Positions 1 through 9,459 of a stretch of 64,000 bases of DNA are shown in pieces. The stretch's first letter is position 1, and each line of letters begins with the position of its first letter. The DNA is from Naumovozyma dairenensis CBS 421 (taxonomy: Eukaryota; Ascomycota; Saccharomycetes; Saccharomycetales; Saccharomycetaceae): the NCBI RefSeq assembly GCF_000227115.2, contig NC_016479.1, positions 1,176,686-1,240,685 on the forward strand, in the 5' to 3' direction. A program made the position numbers and the translations under genes. Under the pieces are notes generated by a model, which made no database searches, had not been told where the DNA came from, and saw only the letters and a list, made by a program, of their open reading frames with translations.

Positions 1-881
1 ACTTTCTGACTAACATAAAAATAACTTAATTGAACGGCATTTCAACGGTAGTCTAAGTAACCCCGTAGAAGAACTACTTTCTAGAATGCTTCCGATTACC
101 CAGACCTTACATAACAGTTTAAAAATGGAACGTTCTTAGAACGGTTACATTTCGCTCCCTGCGGGAACGGTAACCTGACGTTACGTTGCGTAACCATCCA
201 AAACCGCCAAGATCGATCGACTCATACATATTTTCTTTGGACTAAAATCACTGATCAGCGCAAGCACTGTACATCACGGAAATTAAACCCCGTTGATTGG
301 TACCTATTGCGATTTTTTTTTCCACAGGTATATTTTTCTATTGCATCAACGTATATACATATTTCCACCCTCTATAAAATTTTCGGTATGTCCCGCCATT
401 ATCTAAGCATGACACCATTAGTATTTTTAAACCGCCTGTTTAAAACGGGGCTAACTTACTTTGATGTAATGTCCTTATTGGGAAACTCAAGTTTAGGGAT
501 ACATACATGATCATGATAAACGGTAAAATACCGCTCTGGTCACAAATGTTCGTACGGGGAAATAAATCTGTATTGTCAATCTAGCGCCTATTGTCATCTA
601 CGTAGGTGGTGCGACACGGACAATGTTTTGGAAAAGACAACTCCAACATGGGGGGTACCCTTAAATTTTGAAAAATACTTCAAAATTCGATGACTTGGGC
701 AGTAGTAAGAATTTCTTCTAATGACTTGTAACCAAAATCCAACAACCGAGTGCCAAAACTACAAATAACCACATCATTGTTTGTAAGTGGTAAGAAGAGA
801 AGGAACTAAAATAACAAAACCAAATCTATTCAGGCGTTTTTTTCAAATAATCACCAAATAGAGAAAATATATACCCTTTTA
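1..881. other. Left-end intergenic region, upstream of GID4
   Basis: No reading frame here looks conserved; the longest (307-510, + strand) has no recognisable motif. I see a short perfect inverted repeat (AATTTTGAA at 664-672 and TTCAAAATT at 679-687) and a GGGTACCC palindrome near 650. The last 100 bases should contain the GID4 promoter. I see nothing else. Confidence 0.5.
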
Positions 882-1949
882 ATGAAGAATAAACCAAAAG
901 CATTCGAAGGTTACAATAATAATAATAATAACTCAGTCAATAATGAGAAGGAGAGAGATGAAGTTCTTGAAAAACGAGAGGCAGAAAAACTGCAAACTCT
1001 CATAAGTAGTTTTCATGAAGAGGAAAAGACATATTCGGGACACGTTGAACTACCAGACATAAAGGCGTTGCAAATATCGACATCGCAAATATTTGGTTTT
1101 GATGAGAATAATTCGGAAGGTTGGGCATCCTCCTTATTTTCATCCTCGTCTGATGACAGTAGGAAAGAAAGTTCTTATGAAGAAATAGCTGATGAAACCA
1201 ACATTAGAAATAAAAAGTCATATAAAGACGAGAGCGAAACTGAAATGGAAAATTCGACGTCATTATGTTGTCTTGAACCACAAACAACAATGTTTTTAAA
1301 ACCTGGTATGGAGTTTGTTGGATTCCAAGTATCTGGGTATAAAAAATATACTATTGAGGTTAATTTACATAATATGGAATTACCTTGTTCCAAGCATGTT
1401 TCTCCAAATCCTCATATATATGGTATTATTACTATTATTGGACTTACGGGACATCACCAAAGATTAAGTACATATTTCGAAGGGTTTGTTTGTGGTAATG
1501 AACGGTTTGGGTTTTTGTCTTCTAGTTGGCCTCAAGATAGAGATCATTCTGACTTTTTCAATGGTGACGAATCTGATATAGCATATTGGTCCAAATTGAA
1601 ACCGTTCGAGAAAGTGTTTAGTCCACAACATTTATGGCTGTATACAGATTACGATAAAGATTTAAGACATTCATTTAGAAAATTGACAAAAAAATATTGC
1701 GATAAAGAACTAAGGGAAAGATATATATTTATGAAATGGAAAGAAAAGTTTTATATTACAGATACAGTGGAATATTCGATTAATGGGGCATCATATGAAG
1801 GATTTTATTATATTGTTCATGATAGATTGATGGGGACCATAGAAGGATATTTTTACGAAGAAGGTGGGCAAAGGTTTCAACATTTGGAACTACAACCTTT
1901 ATTAAAACCATCTAGCGAACATTTTAGCAGTTCATTTGAATTTCGTTGA
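882..1949 (+). CDS. GID4: GID4/VID24-family substrate receptor of the GID ubiquitin ligase
   Basis: 355 aa. The family protein recognises Pro/N-degrons on gluconeogenic enzymes and brings them to the GID/CTLH E3 complex when glucose returns. The first ~135 residues are asparagine-, glutamate- and serine-rich and poorly conserved. From about residue 136 the beta-barrel substrate-binding domain follows: a PGMxFxGxQxSGYKxY block, a central GFLSSSW block, then RYIFMKWKEKF and DGASY/GFYYIVHD-type blocks, ending with the characteristic ...FEF tail. Length is close to S. cerevisiae Vid24 (362 aa). The paralogue Gid10 is an alternative, but the chromosome II-type context (YBR105C side) favours GID4. 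The start is the first ATG of the frame. Confidence 0.93.
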   Translation: MKNKPKAFEGYNNNNNNSVNNEKERDEVLEKREAEKLQTLISSFHEEEKTYSGHVELPDIKALQISTSQIFGFDENNSEGWASSLFSSSSDDSRKESSYEEIADETNIRNKKSYKDESETEMENSTSLCCLEPQTTMFLKPGMEFVGFQVSGYKKYTIEVNLHNMELPCSKHVSPNPHIYGIITIIGLTGHHQRLSTYFEGFVCGNERFGFLSSSWPQDRDHSDFFNGDESDIAYWSKLKPFEKVFSPQHLWLYTDYDKDLRHSFRKLTKKYCDKELRERYIFMKWKEKFYITDTVEYSINGASYEGFYYIVHDRLMGTIEGYFYEEGGQRFQHLELQPLLKPSSEHFSSSFEFR

Positions 1950-2341
1950 AAGAGTTACTGACTTCTTTAAGCACAGAAATATTTTTTTCTTTCTAGACAT
2001 ATATATTCATTTAATAGTTACAGAATAATTCTTTTGTTTTATTTTCCACATTTCAACTCTGTAGAGGTAATATTCCTGGATATGTCATCATTACCAATAC
2101 TATATAGTTTTGTTTAACGACATTTTCAATAATTGAATTATTATTCCAATTGTGCAGACACGATTTGTGGTTACCCGGTATTATTGTTTGAAAATATAAC
2201 AATAGATAATTTGGTGGTAGACTATACAGTAAGTATTCACTCAATACAAAAACATGGAGTAACATTACTAGATAACAGCCATAATAATTTCCCTAGCTTT
2301 GGGGGACAAGCTTAGCCAATCCATTGATATCGATAGGAAAG
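1950..2341. other. Intergenic region between GID4 and the YPR063C homologue
   Basis: About 390 bases between two + strand genes. It carries the GID4 3' end and the promoter of the next gene. Short reading frames on both strands look like chance. No repeat or RNA gene seen. Confidence 0.5.
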
Positions 2342-2859
2342 ATGCCTTTAAATAACGTTAAGAGACCAGACTTATGTGTCAAGTATGTGAGAAATATATA
2401 TTGTTGCTGGAACAATTAGTGGAAAAATGTCCTAAAGGAACAATGTACTAACAAATCTGGTTTTTCCTTCCTTCCCTCTTTTGCTTTTTTAGAACACAAT
2501 ATATTGCACCACCAAAGGGATTATATTCTACATTACCCAGTGTAAGCGGGCTAGTTAACCAATCTATGCCAATGATTGCTATGTTCTTAAGAAATAAATT
2601 TATTGCTTGGTTTGCATTAATTCAATGTATACATTATTATTTGAATACTGATGAGGAAGAAGTTGAGAAGAACAAGACCAAAGAAAATGCTTCTCCATTG
2701 GATCAAAGTCCATTGATTAAAGTTTTGATGAGTACTGTTGGTTTAATTACTTGTTATTTGAATTTAGCATTCCCTCAAGCTGATTTACCACCACCAAAGA
2801 AACCTGTCAACGTAGAGACTGTTGTACAAGAGACTGAAGTACCAATTACAACTAAATAG
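2342..2859 (+). CDS. YPR063C: Asterix/PAT-complex-like small ER membrane protein, spliced (YPR063C homologue)
   Basis: Two exons, 2342-2382 and 2493-2859, give 135 aa. Splicing joins phase 2 'AA' to 'A' (a Lys codon) and yields a protein starting MPLNNVKRPDL and continuing into the QYIAPPKGLYS block. The unspliced downstream frame has only an internal ATG at 2566. Two or three hydrophobic segments follow (around MFLRNKFIAWFALIQ and LMSTVGLITCYLNLAFPQ). Human Asterix (WDR83OS) shares the R-P-x...Y-x-P-P start, the paired membrane segments and a ...P-Q tail; that family acts as an intramembrane chaperone at the ER translocon. S. cerevisiae YPR063C is also a short, intron-containing, ER-localised protein, and it lies beside FCY1 as here. 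Confidence 0.88.
2383..2492 (+). other. Spliceosomal intron of the YPR063C homologue
   Basis: 110-nt intron. 5' splice site GTATGT at 2383-2388, perfect branch point TACTAAC at 2446-2452, pyrimidine-rich tract, and 3' AG at 2491-2492. Splicing keeps the reading frame open from the ATG at 2342 to the stop at 2859. Confidence 0.93.
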
Positions 2860-3029
2860 ATCAGCGTAAATGATATGAAGGCCATTGGGTCGGCATAAAA
2901 GTCTCTACATATGAAAAATAGTACTTATATAGAAATACGATTCGTACGTGATAATATGCAATTGGTGACTTTTCTTTTCGTTTAAATGAAATATATATAA
3001 TAAATTTGTAACTAAATGGTTGGAATTAT

Positions 3030-3494
3030 TTATTCTCCGATATCTTCAAACCAGTCAGCTGGTCTTTCCTCGATGAATTTCTTCATGATAGATTTACATC
3101 TTTCATCTTCAAGTATGACCAATTCGACGTTTCTTTCCACCAAATGTTTTTCACCTGGACTCTTGAAGTTAACATTTTCACCAACGACACAACGTGGGAT
3201 ACCATACATGATAATGGCACCTGTACACATATCACAAGGAGACAAAGTGGTATACATAGTGGTATTCTTATAAACTTTTCCAGCCAATCTACCACAATTT
3301 TCCAACGTGGATATTTCACCATGTAAAGTTGGAGAACCCTTTTGAAATCTCATGTTGTGACCACGACCAAGGACGGTACCATCTTCGTTATTGATTAAAC
3401 AGCCACCAATTGGAACACCACCTTCAGCGTAACCTTTGGCAGCTTCTTCATAGGCAATATCCATACCTTTCTTATCCCATTGACTAGCTGACAT
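3030..3494 (-). CDS. FCY1: Cytosine deaminase
   Basis: 154 aa (S. cerevisiae Fcy1 158 aa). It hydrolyses cytosine to uracil and ammonia in pyrimidine salvage and also deaminates 5-fluorocytosine. The zinc-dependent deaminase signature is complete: H58-G-E60 (zinc ligand and proton shuttle) and PC87xxC90 (zinc ligands). The C-terminal lid helix with W-F near residues 148-149 is present. Transcribed convergently with the YPR063C homologue; S. cerevisiae has the same pair adjacent (YPR062W/YPR063C). Full length, with no sign of damage. Confidence 0.97.
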   Translation of the reverse strand: MSASQWDKKGMDIAYEEAAKGYAEGGVPIGGCLINNEDGTVLGRGHNMRFQKGSPTLHGEISTLENCGRLAGKVYKNTTMYTTLSPCDMCTGAIIMYGIPRCVVGENVNFKSPGEKHLVERNVELVILEDERCKSIMKKFIEERPADWFEDIGE

Positions 3495-4272
3495 CTTGAT
3501 TTGATATTCTTGTACGTATCGTCGTCTGCTTTTCTTGCTATTACCGTGAATATATTACGCAAAACAACAGTGACATGAAATATATAAAACCATATTGCAA
3601 AATCATCGCTTATATAATTCTTTTGCAGATTTTTTTTTTTTTCAGATTTCAAAATTAAAGGCTTTAAGGTTTCCGACCCGCCTCTGTAGAAACGGATACC
3701 AATCGATGCTGGAATAACTTACTATTACATACCATCACATATCTGTCAGTTTCACAGTGTCAGTATTAATAAATTAAAGAAATTGGCAGTGGCCCTCTAC
3801 TCTAAAGGCACGAGTGTGCAATAGAGCAGCAATCTATATCCCAAGAAATAGAACAATTTTCTTTGCTCTTTTTGATCTGGTTGCTTGTTTGTTTTTACCA
3901 TTTTAGACTGTACGTAATCGACAAGAAGTTTGCAACACGTGAATAATAAATATATTAGCAGTGGGAAAGAAATGGGTTGTAGTAATGCGACGCAGTTGAG
4001 AACGAAGCTCACCATCTGTGTCTGCTTGTTTCATGTATTCCTATCAACTTAGTGTCTCATGTCTAACGTTAACGTTTATCAACCTTTTGTAGCCCGGAGT
4101 TAAGCATTAACAAAAGTATCTTGCACCAAATGAGATATAAAAGTGTGCTTACTTATAAATACAGAACTTCGATATATGAATAAAGAAGAGAAAGGAATTG
4201 CAGAATCTACAAGTAAAGCTCTCAAGGACACCTAAATAAATGAATACATAGGATTTTGAGAATTTACATTAC
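3495..4272. other. Divergent intergenic region FCY1-JID1
   Basis: Shared upstream region of two divergent genes. It contains a CACGTG E-box near 3939 and a T-rich tract near 3630-3645. A 72-codon minus-strand frame (3797-4015) with a hydrophobic N-terminus is present, but I recognise no family and do not call it. Confidence 0.45.
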
Positions 4273-5250
4273 ATGTTGTTCACATTATTTAAGAAACAAC
4301 AGCAACAAATCCCATTTTGGCGTTACAACTTCCCCTTAAAAGTCCATCTGCTACGATCGTCACAGTCGTCACCTCTAAAACAACATTACAGATCATTAGC
4401 ATCAGTAGTTTCTGATAATAGTAATAATAATAATAATAATAATGATCATCATATTCCACCTCATACATACAAACATACAATCACAACATTCGATAAATAT
4501 TGGCCAGAAAATATCATAAATTCAAACTCAAAACGAATACAACCGACACCATACGAAATATTCAACATTTCAAACTCACAACAACATATCAACAAGAAAT
4601 CATTAAAGAAAAAATACCATTATTATGTAAAATTATACCATCCGGATGTGAGCACCAAAGTCAATGTCTTAACAAAGCGGAAGGGGAAGGGAAATAGTAC
4701 AGTGATCGATATGGAGGAGAAATTGAAACGGTTCAAATTGATTTCATTTGCTTATTCAGTATTGAATGATCCTAACAAAAAAAGGCAATATGATTTGAAA
4801 ACTATGATGAATGACAAGGGTTCCAATATGGATTCCAAGGGATATAATAATGATGAGAATTATAGATATTGGAATGCAGGCACTTGGGAAGATTACAATG
4901 ATATCAAGATGGATGATGGTAATGATATGACGGGTGGGAAGAAGTTAGATCCATGGGTTTTGTTTTGCTGGGTTTCAGGATTATATATTTCTATGGAAAT
5001 TTACGCTGCATTGAGTAGATTACAAGAATCTTATCTAAATAAAGATAAGCCAATCATTTTGCCTCATGATGAGCTACAAACAGAACTATTTAAATCTTAT
5101 AATAATTTCGGATTGGAAACTGATAAATGGTCAAGGCTTAGACGGTTCTTATGGTTTAGAAGTTGGACTATGGCAAATGAGGAACAATTGGATAATGAAC
5201 ATGTGATTAATGAAAAATTATTACAAACTTTACAGGATAAAAAGATATAA
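4273..5250 (+). CDS. JID1: Mitochondrial J-domain protein
   Basis: 325 aa (Jid1 301 aa). A basic, glutamine-containing N-terminus of about 45 residues looks like a mitochondrial presequence. An asparagine run (residues ~49-57) follows, then a J domain at about 91-175. Its diagnostic H-P-D tripeptide (residues 123-125), which stimulates Hsp70 ATPase, follows LKKKYHYYVKLY. The J domain is widened by a lysine/glycine-rich insert before the final helix. One hydrophobic segment (around residues 227-249, WVLFCWVSGLYIS) suggests inner-membrane anchoring. The identity rests on the J domain and on position between FCY1 and ARO7, as in S. cerevisiae (YPR060C-YPR062W). Confidence 0.9.
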   Translation: MLFTLFKKQQQQIPFWRYNFPLKVHLLRSSQSSPLKQHYRSLASVVSDNSNNNNNNNDHHIPPHTYKHTITTFDKYWPENIINSNSKRIQPTPYEIFNISNSQQHINKKSLKKKYHYYVKLYHPDVSTKVNVLTKRKGKGNSTVIDMEEKLKRFKLISFAYSVLNDPNKKRQYDLKTMMNDKGSNMDSKGYNNDENYRYWNAGTWEDYNDIKMDDGNDMTGGKKLDPWVLFCWVSGLYISMEIYAALSRLQESYLNKDKPIILPHDELQTELFKSYNNFGLETDKWSRLRRFLWFRSWTMANEEQLDNEHVINEKLLQTLQDKKI

Positions 5251-5610
5251 AAAAGGATTAATGAACATAAAAGTCATCATATCACCTTTGTTTCCCTCTA
5301 TTATTTGATACGTCCTTATCATAAAATGTTAACTTATGTTACTATTACTGTAACTTTAACTGTAAATGTGCGGTTGTCCGCGTTTCCGCATTCCCACCAT
5401 TGGTGACTAAAACGTTATATATACGTATCAAAAAGCAAAATGAAAAAAAAAATATAATAATAAAAAAGAAACTGATAACAAAACATCGAAACTGAAACAT
5501 ATCACATATATATCTATAATAAAAACAGTATTGGGTAAGAATATCATTCAAGAAGAAACTTGCAAACACATAAAGAGACAATACCCTACTATACCACAGC
5601 TTTAACAAAG
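5251..5610. other. Intergenic region JID1-ARO7
   Basis: About 360 bases holding the JID1 3' end and ARO7 promoter. An A-rich stretch lies near 5440-5470. TGACTAA near 5403 is a weak Gcn4-like match, not the TGACTCA consensus. No RNA gene or repeat seen. Confidence 0.4.
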
Positions 5611-6385
5611 ATGGATTTTCGTATACCAAAAACCCGTTTTAGACTTACAAAACATCAGAGATGAACTAGTGAAAATGGAAGATTTAATCATCTTCAAATT
5701 CATTGAAAGATCACATTTCGCTACATGTTTACCCGTATATCAACCAAATCATCCAGGCATTGATATCCCCAATTTTAATGGTTCATTCTTAGATTGGGCA
5801 CTTTTACAAATGGAAATTACACATTCTCAATTAAGAAGATTCGAGTCGCCTGATGAAACTCCATTTTTCCCCGATCAAATCTTAAAACCAATATTACCAA
5901 GCATCAATTATCCAAGAGTCTTGGCATCATATGCTCCTGAAGTTAATTATAATGATAAAATTAAGAAAGTTTACATCGATAAAATTGTCCCATTGATTTC
6001 TAAATATGATGGTGATGAAACTGATAATTATGGATCTGTGGCAACTAGAGATGTAGAATGTTTACAAAGTTTAAGTAGAAGGATCCATTTTGGTAAATTC
6101 GTAGCTGAAGCAAAATTCCAATCTGATATCCCATTGTATACTAAATTAATTCAAAATAAAGATGTGGAAGGGATTATGAGAAATATTACTAATTCTGCAG
6201 TAGAGGAGAAAATCTTATTAAGGTTGACTAAGAAAGCTGAAGTTTATGGTGTGGATCCGACAAGTGAAGATAGTGAAAGAAGAATAACTCCAGAATATTT
6301 GGTTAAAATTTATAAAGAAATCGTCATCCCTATTACAAAAGAAGTTGAGGTAGAGTATTTGTTAAGAAGATTAGAAGATCAATGA
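5611..6385 (+). CDS. ARO7: Chorismate mutase, apparent +1 frameshift near codon 8
   Basis: Converts chorismate to prephenate in Phe/Tyr synthesis; allosterically activated by Trp and inhibited by Tyr. The ATG at 5611 opens MDFRIPK as in Aro7 (MDFTKPE). After codon 7 the homologous sequence (VLDLQNIRDELVKMEDL) continues in the next frame from 5636, so there is one extra base in AAAAACCC (5628-5634). Removing one base gives 257 aa, against 256 in S. cerevisiae. Read as it stands, frame one stops at TGA 5662-5664, and the first ATG of the main frame is 5675 (236 aa). That would lose the active-site Arg of NIRDEL (Arg16 in S. cerevisiae). The rest is intact: YGSVATRD effector site, LSRRIHFGKF, NSAVEE and the TKEVEVEYLL helix. 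Sequencing error, a null allele or recoding are all possible. Confidence 0.92.
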
Positions 6386-6676
6386 GGGGTAAGGGCATAC
6401 AATATATTATTTAAATCTGAACGGAACGAAGAAACTTCCGCCACAGAACTGTCAACAGTATTATACTTCAGTTTATTATTATGAATAGAATAAAAAAAAA
6501 TAATATATGAAAAAAAGATGTTACGCAGTCGATAAGTAAAGAAATCAAAGCTTTCAAGGAAAGCTTGTTAAATAATTCAATTTTTATATGATTTACGGGA
6601 AGAATATATTTACAAAAATGTTTATAGAGATATTAATATATTAAAGCACGATAGACATAGTTTTTTTTCTCTACCT
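6386..6676. other. Convergent 3' region ARO7/YMC1
   Basis: AT-rich convergent terminator region. TATTTACA at 6607-6614 reads UGUAAAUA in the YMC1 mRNA, about 63-70 nt after its stop. That is a weak Puf3-like element, without the favoured upstream C. Confidence 0.4.
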
Positions 6677-7582
6677 CTATCCAAGTAATCTCATTGCTAA
6701 TTCGAATGTTGCAAATGTAGCACCATTAGCTGGTGCTGCCCTTAAAATAGTTGGACCAAATCCTCTGAAAAATGCACCTAATCCTTGTTTGGCATACAAA
6801 GTCTTAGCCACTGAACCCATTGTCTTACCAAATTTAGGATTCTTAATATTATCTGTTTGCATAATAGATTTAATAACATCCAATGGGTATACCATTAACC
6901 ATAATGTCGTCCCGGATAAAGCACCGAATAAACACAACTTTAAAGGAGATATATCATTTCTCTTCATTCCATTATTGATTTCATTAGCGACTAAGGCTTC
7001 ATAAATCAAGAAATAAGTACCTATACCATGACCTTCTCTAAAGAGTGTTGGAGTTAATCCACGCATAATCCCACCTGCATTTTTCAACTGTCTAATACAA
7101 TCTAAAGGTCCCTTAAATTGAACATTACTGCCACTCCCAGTTTGAGTTTGTAGTCTAATTCTAACATGTTCAATTGGAGAAGCTAAAAATGAATTAGAAA
7201 TACCACCAGTAACCCCACAGAAATAATATTGAGTCAATGATAACGTTTCTGACTTTCTATCGTTCAAAGAATGGAAAAATCTTTTCATCGCTTCATTGAC
7301 ACCAAACTGTAATGAAACACATGCACCAACACCAACTAATGGTGTTAAAGTACCCTTATAAAACCCTCTGGGACCTTCATTTTTAAGTAAATTTATGACC
7401 ACTTCCATAGCATTGGTTCTAGTGGTTGCAGTCTGTAAACGAACTTTGGTGGTATCGAACGGTTGACCAACAAGAACTTGAGCAATACCACCTGCTGTAC
7501 CAGCTAATAAATCTTTGATCACTCTCCCACTGTCATGTTGAGGATTATCGATAAGTTGTGGAGTTGGGTTTTCTTCAGACAT
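6677..7582 (-). CDS. YMC1: Mitochondrial inner-membrane carrier (YMC1/YMC2 type)
   Basis: 301 aa, the usual size for the mitochondrial carrier family (three repeats of about 100 residues, six membrane helices). The three signature motifs are PFDTTKVRLQ, PIEHVRIRLQ and PLDVIKSIMQ, each ending helix 1 of a repeat. Closest to yeast Ymc1/Ymc2, which are linked to glutamate/glycine-related transport. The ancestral gene lies here in both sister tracks (YPR058W and YBR104W), so the paralogue name is by position next to BRR1 and ARO7. Its upstream region carries a PAC/RRPE pair. Confidence 0.93.
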   Translation of the reverse strand: MSEENPTPQLIDNPQHDSGRVIKDLLAGTAGGIAQVLVGQPFDTTKVRLQTATTRTNAMEVVINLLKNEGPRGFYKGTLTPLVGVGACVSLQFGVNEAMKRFFHSLNDRKSETLSLTQYYFCGVTGGISNSFLASPIEHVRIRLQTQTGSGSNVQFKGPLDCIRQLKNAGGIMRGLTPTLFREGHGIGTYFLIYEALVANEINNGMKRNDISPLKLCLFGALSGTTLWLMVYPLDVIKSIMQTDNIKNPKFGKTMGSVAKTLYAKQGLGAFFRGFGPTILRAAPANGATFATFELAMRLLG

Positions 7583-7934
7583 CTCTCACTCTTTGTTACC
7601 TTATTTTTCTTGAATATTTAAAGAAGCCAATTAGGTAGAATATAAGCAAATACTATAGTCGTTGGTATTTTGCGTATTAAATCAATTGATTATATCAAAT
7701 TTTTGTGAAACGTGATTTCATTGTTTGTCTTCGACGTTTAAAGTTAAAGTTAAAATTTTTCGCTGTGAACGGCTTGCTCAACCTCATCGCTTCCCTTTTC
7801 CCATTTACGTACATATGATGATGATCTTATAACGTAGATTATATGTGAAACGGGAAATAATGAATGGTTAATTCAGTACAGTTGAATGTAAAGTTTTTAA
7901 CAAATATAAATTAAAAGTATATAATGCTGATTTT
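7583..7934. other. Intergenic region YMC1-BRR1
   Basis: YMC1 promoter and BRR1 3' end. Apart from the PAC and RRPE motifs listed separately I see only AT-rich sequence. Confidence 0.5.
7752..7790 (-). promoter_or_regulatory. RRPE + PAC motif pair upstream of YMC1
   Basis: AAAATTTTTC at 7752-7761 (RRPE, reverse) and CTCATCGC at 7783-7790 (PAC core GCGATGAG on the minus strand), 22 nt apart and about 200 nt before the YMC1 start. In yeast this pair marks ribosome-biogenesis genes bound by Dot6/Tod6 and Stb3. Its presence before a mitochondrial carrier gene is unexpected. Confidence 0.6.
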
Positions 7935-9107
7935 TTATTTATCTTGCTTTGAAGCACAATAAACTGTTTCCCAATTGATTAGATCTTTCTGACCATAAAG
8001 CTCCGAAATAACTATGAGGGTTAGATCAACAATTGTAAATGGGTATTCCGGTGGTTGCGGAATGGATAAATTGTTTAATTCATTTGTGAAGACAAGTAAA
8101 CCAGAATTTACATCAGAAGGCTCTGGCCCTCCTGCATTTGATACATTTCTTAGAATTATATTTTGACATTTCTTGCCGAGATCTCGTAATAAACTAGTGG
8201 AGTTCGCTGTAATATTGTTAGGTAAATGAAATAAAATGTACAATAACCAAACATTTAATCTATCAGAGTTCTGATCATTAGAATATATCTTTTCTAATAA
8301 GCCTTGTTGATAATATTGAACTAATATCCATATGTTCCTTCCATTAATCACGGAACAAAAACAGGAATGTGTAGGTTCTGTCGTAAGTAAATATTCATAC
8401 CATTGGCTAAAGCCATACGGTTCATAACTATTGCCAGATATAAATTTTTTAATGTCGTCAATTGTTCGTACTTCGCCCTCCCTTATTTTTGCCAACGTCC
8501 TCTCAGCCCATTCATTGTCTATTATTAAAGAATCATCTTCGTTTTCTACAAAATGATGTTGCAGGACTTCTGCGAGATGTTTTACATAATCATCTTGATC
8601 GTTTCTTTCCTCAAGGTATTTCTTGAAATAGTATACCAGAAGATTCAGAGTTGTGTCATCATAACGGTATCCATTTTGTATAAGACTATTCCTCGCCGTT
8701 TTGAACCATTCAATACATTGCTCCATATTTTGTCTAAATTGGATCAGTTTATCAGGGAAAACAGACATTGTTGCACTCATCTGGGTAACGTCACTCTCAT
8801 AACGAGACCGTAACGGCGTATTGTCAGCTATCTTCTCATCGTCATCGTACATACTAGCCGTTACAATTGGCTTTACTTTCTTTTGCTCGGGTATTCTAGT
8901 TACAGTAGTTCTTAATGCTTCCTGCCTTACATCACGTAGATATGCGACGACTTGTGGATCAACAAGTGAATCATTTATTGCAAATGCTGGAGCTTGGCCA
9001 AAAATTGGGTTTATAGTTTGCTTTTCAGGATCAGTTCGAAGGTCCCTATTATTCCTATTTTGATTAATGTTGCTGTTATTGCCTTTACTTTTATTCTTCT
9101 TAGCCAT
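7935..9107 (-). CDS. BRR1: Spliceosomal snRNP-biogenesis protein, Gemin2-related
   Basis: 390 aa (Brr1 341 aa). Brr1 is the yeast Gemin2/SIP1-type factor needed for snRNP production and recycling. The N-terminus is lysine/asparagine-rich. The conserved part holds the INPIFGQAPAF block, a helical core with F(R)QNMEQCIEWFKTARN and a YGFSQWYEYLL block, and a C-terminal LNVWLLYILFHLPNN stretch. These fit my memory of the family; no catalytic residues are expected. The order YMC1-BRR1-TFB4-SEC8 is the same as YPR058W-YPR055W, which strengthens a call that would be weaker from sequence alone. Confidence 0.88.
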   Translation of the reverse strand: MAKKNKSKGNNSNINQNRNNRDLRTDPEKQTINPIFGQAPAFAINDSLVDPQVVAYLRDVRQEALRTTVTRIPEQKKVKPIVTASMYDDDEKIADNTPLRSRYESDVTQMSATMSVFPDKLIQFRQNMEQCIEWFKTARNSLIQNGYRYDDTTLNLLVYYFKKYLEERNDQDDYVKHLAEVLQHHFVENEDDSLIIDNEWAERTLAKIREGEVRTIDDIKKFISGNSYEPYGFSQWYEYLLTTEPTHSCFCSVINGRNIWILVQYYQQGLLEKIYSNDQNSDRLNVWLLYILFHLPNNITANSTSLLRDLGKKCQNIILRNVSNAGGPEPSDVNSGLLVFTNELNNLSIPQPPEYPFTIVDLTLIVISELYGQKDLINWETVYCASKQDK

Positions 9108-9459
9108 ATTACCTTTATATGTTTTCTTCTTCTCACTTGCTTGCGTTCTGTTTCATGTCAGACAACTCTTACTCTAAAGTCTATTTTTCTTAATAATGAA
9201 ATTTTTCATTAAATTATAAAACAAAAATTTACATCACTTAGAAGAATAGATGAACTAAATGTATCGATGAAAAGGGGTAGCACAACAAAATATTATTCAT
9301 CAAAGATATAGAATAATGTTGGAATAGTAATATATAGTTTGTACTTTTTACTGTAATAAATTCTATATTATATGCATATAAATGAAACATCTCTTATTTG
9401 TGACAGTGCCGCTTTATGGGAAGTACTTGCTATAGAAGTTTCCACTGCCAAAAACAGAA
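9108..9459. other. Intergenic region BRR1-TFB4
   Basis: AT-rich. BRR1 promoter on the left and TFB4 3' end on the right. No element recognised. Confidence 0.4.

Noticed and set aside
3797..4015. 72-codon minus frame between FCY1 and JID1 with a hydrophobic N-terminus
   Set aside because: No known family at this position, and hydrophobic frames arise easily from T-rich DNA. Kept out pending conservation evidence.
5345..5629. 94-codon minus frame antisense to the ARO7 start
   Set aside because: Phe/Tyr-rich product of an A-rich promoter; it overlaps the conserved ARO7 N-terminus.
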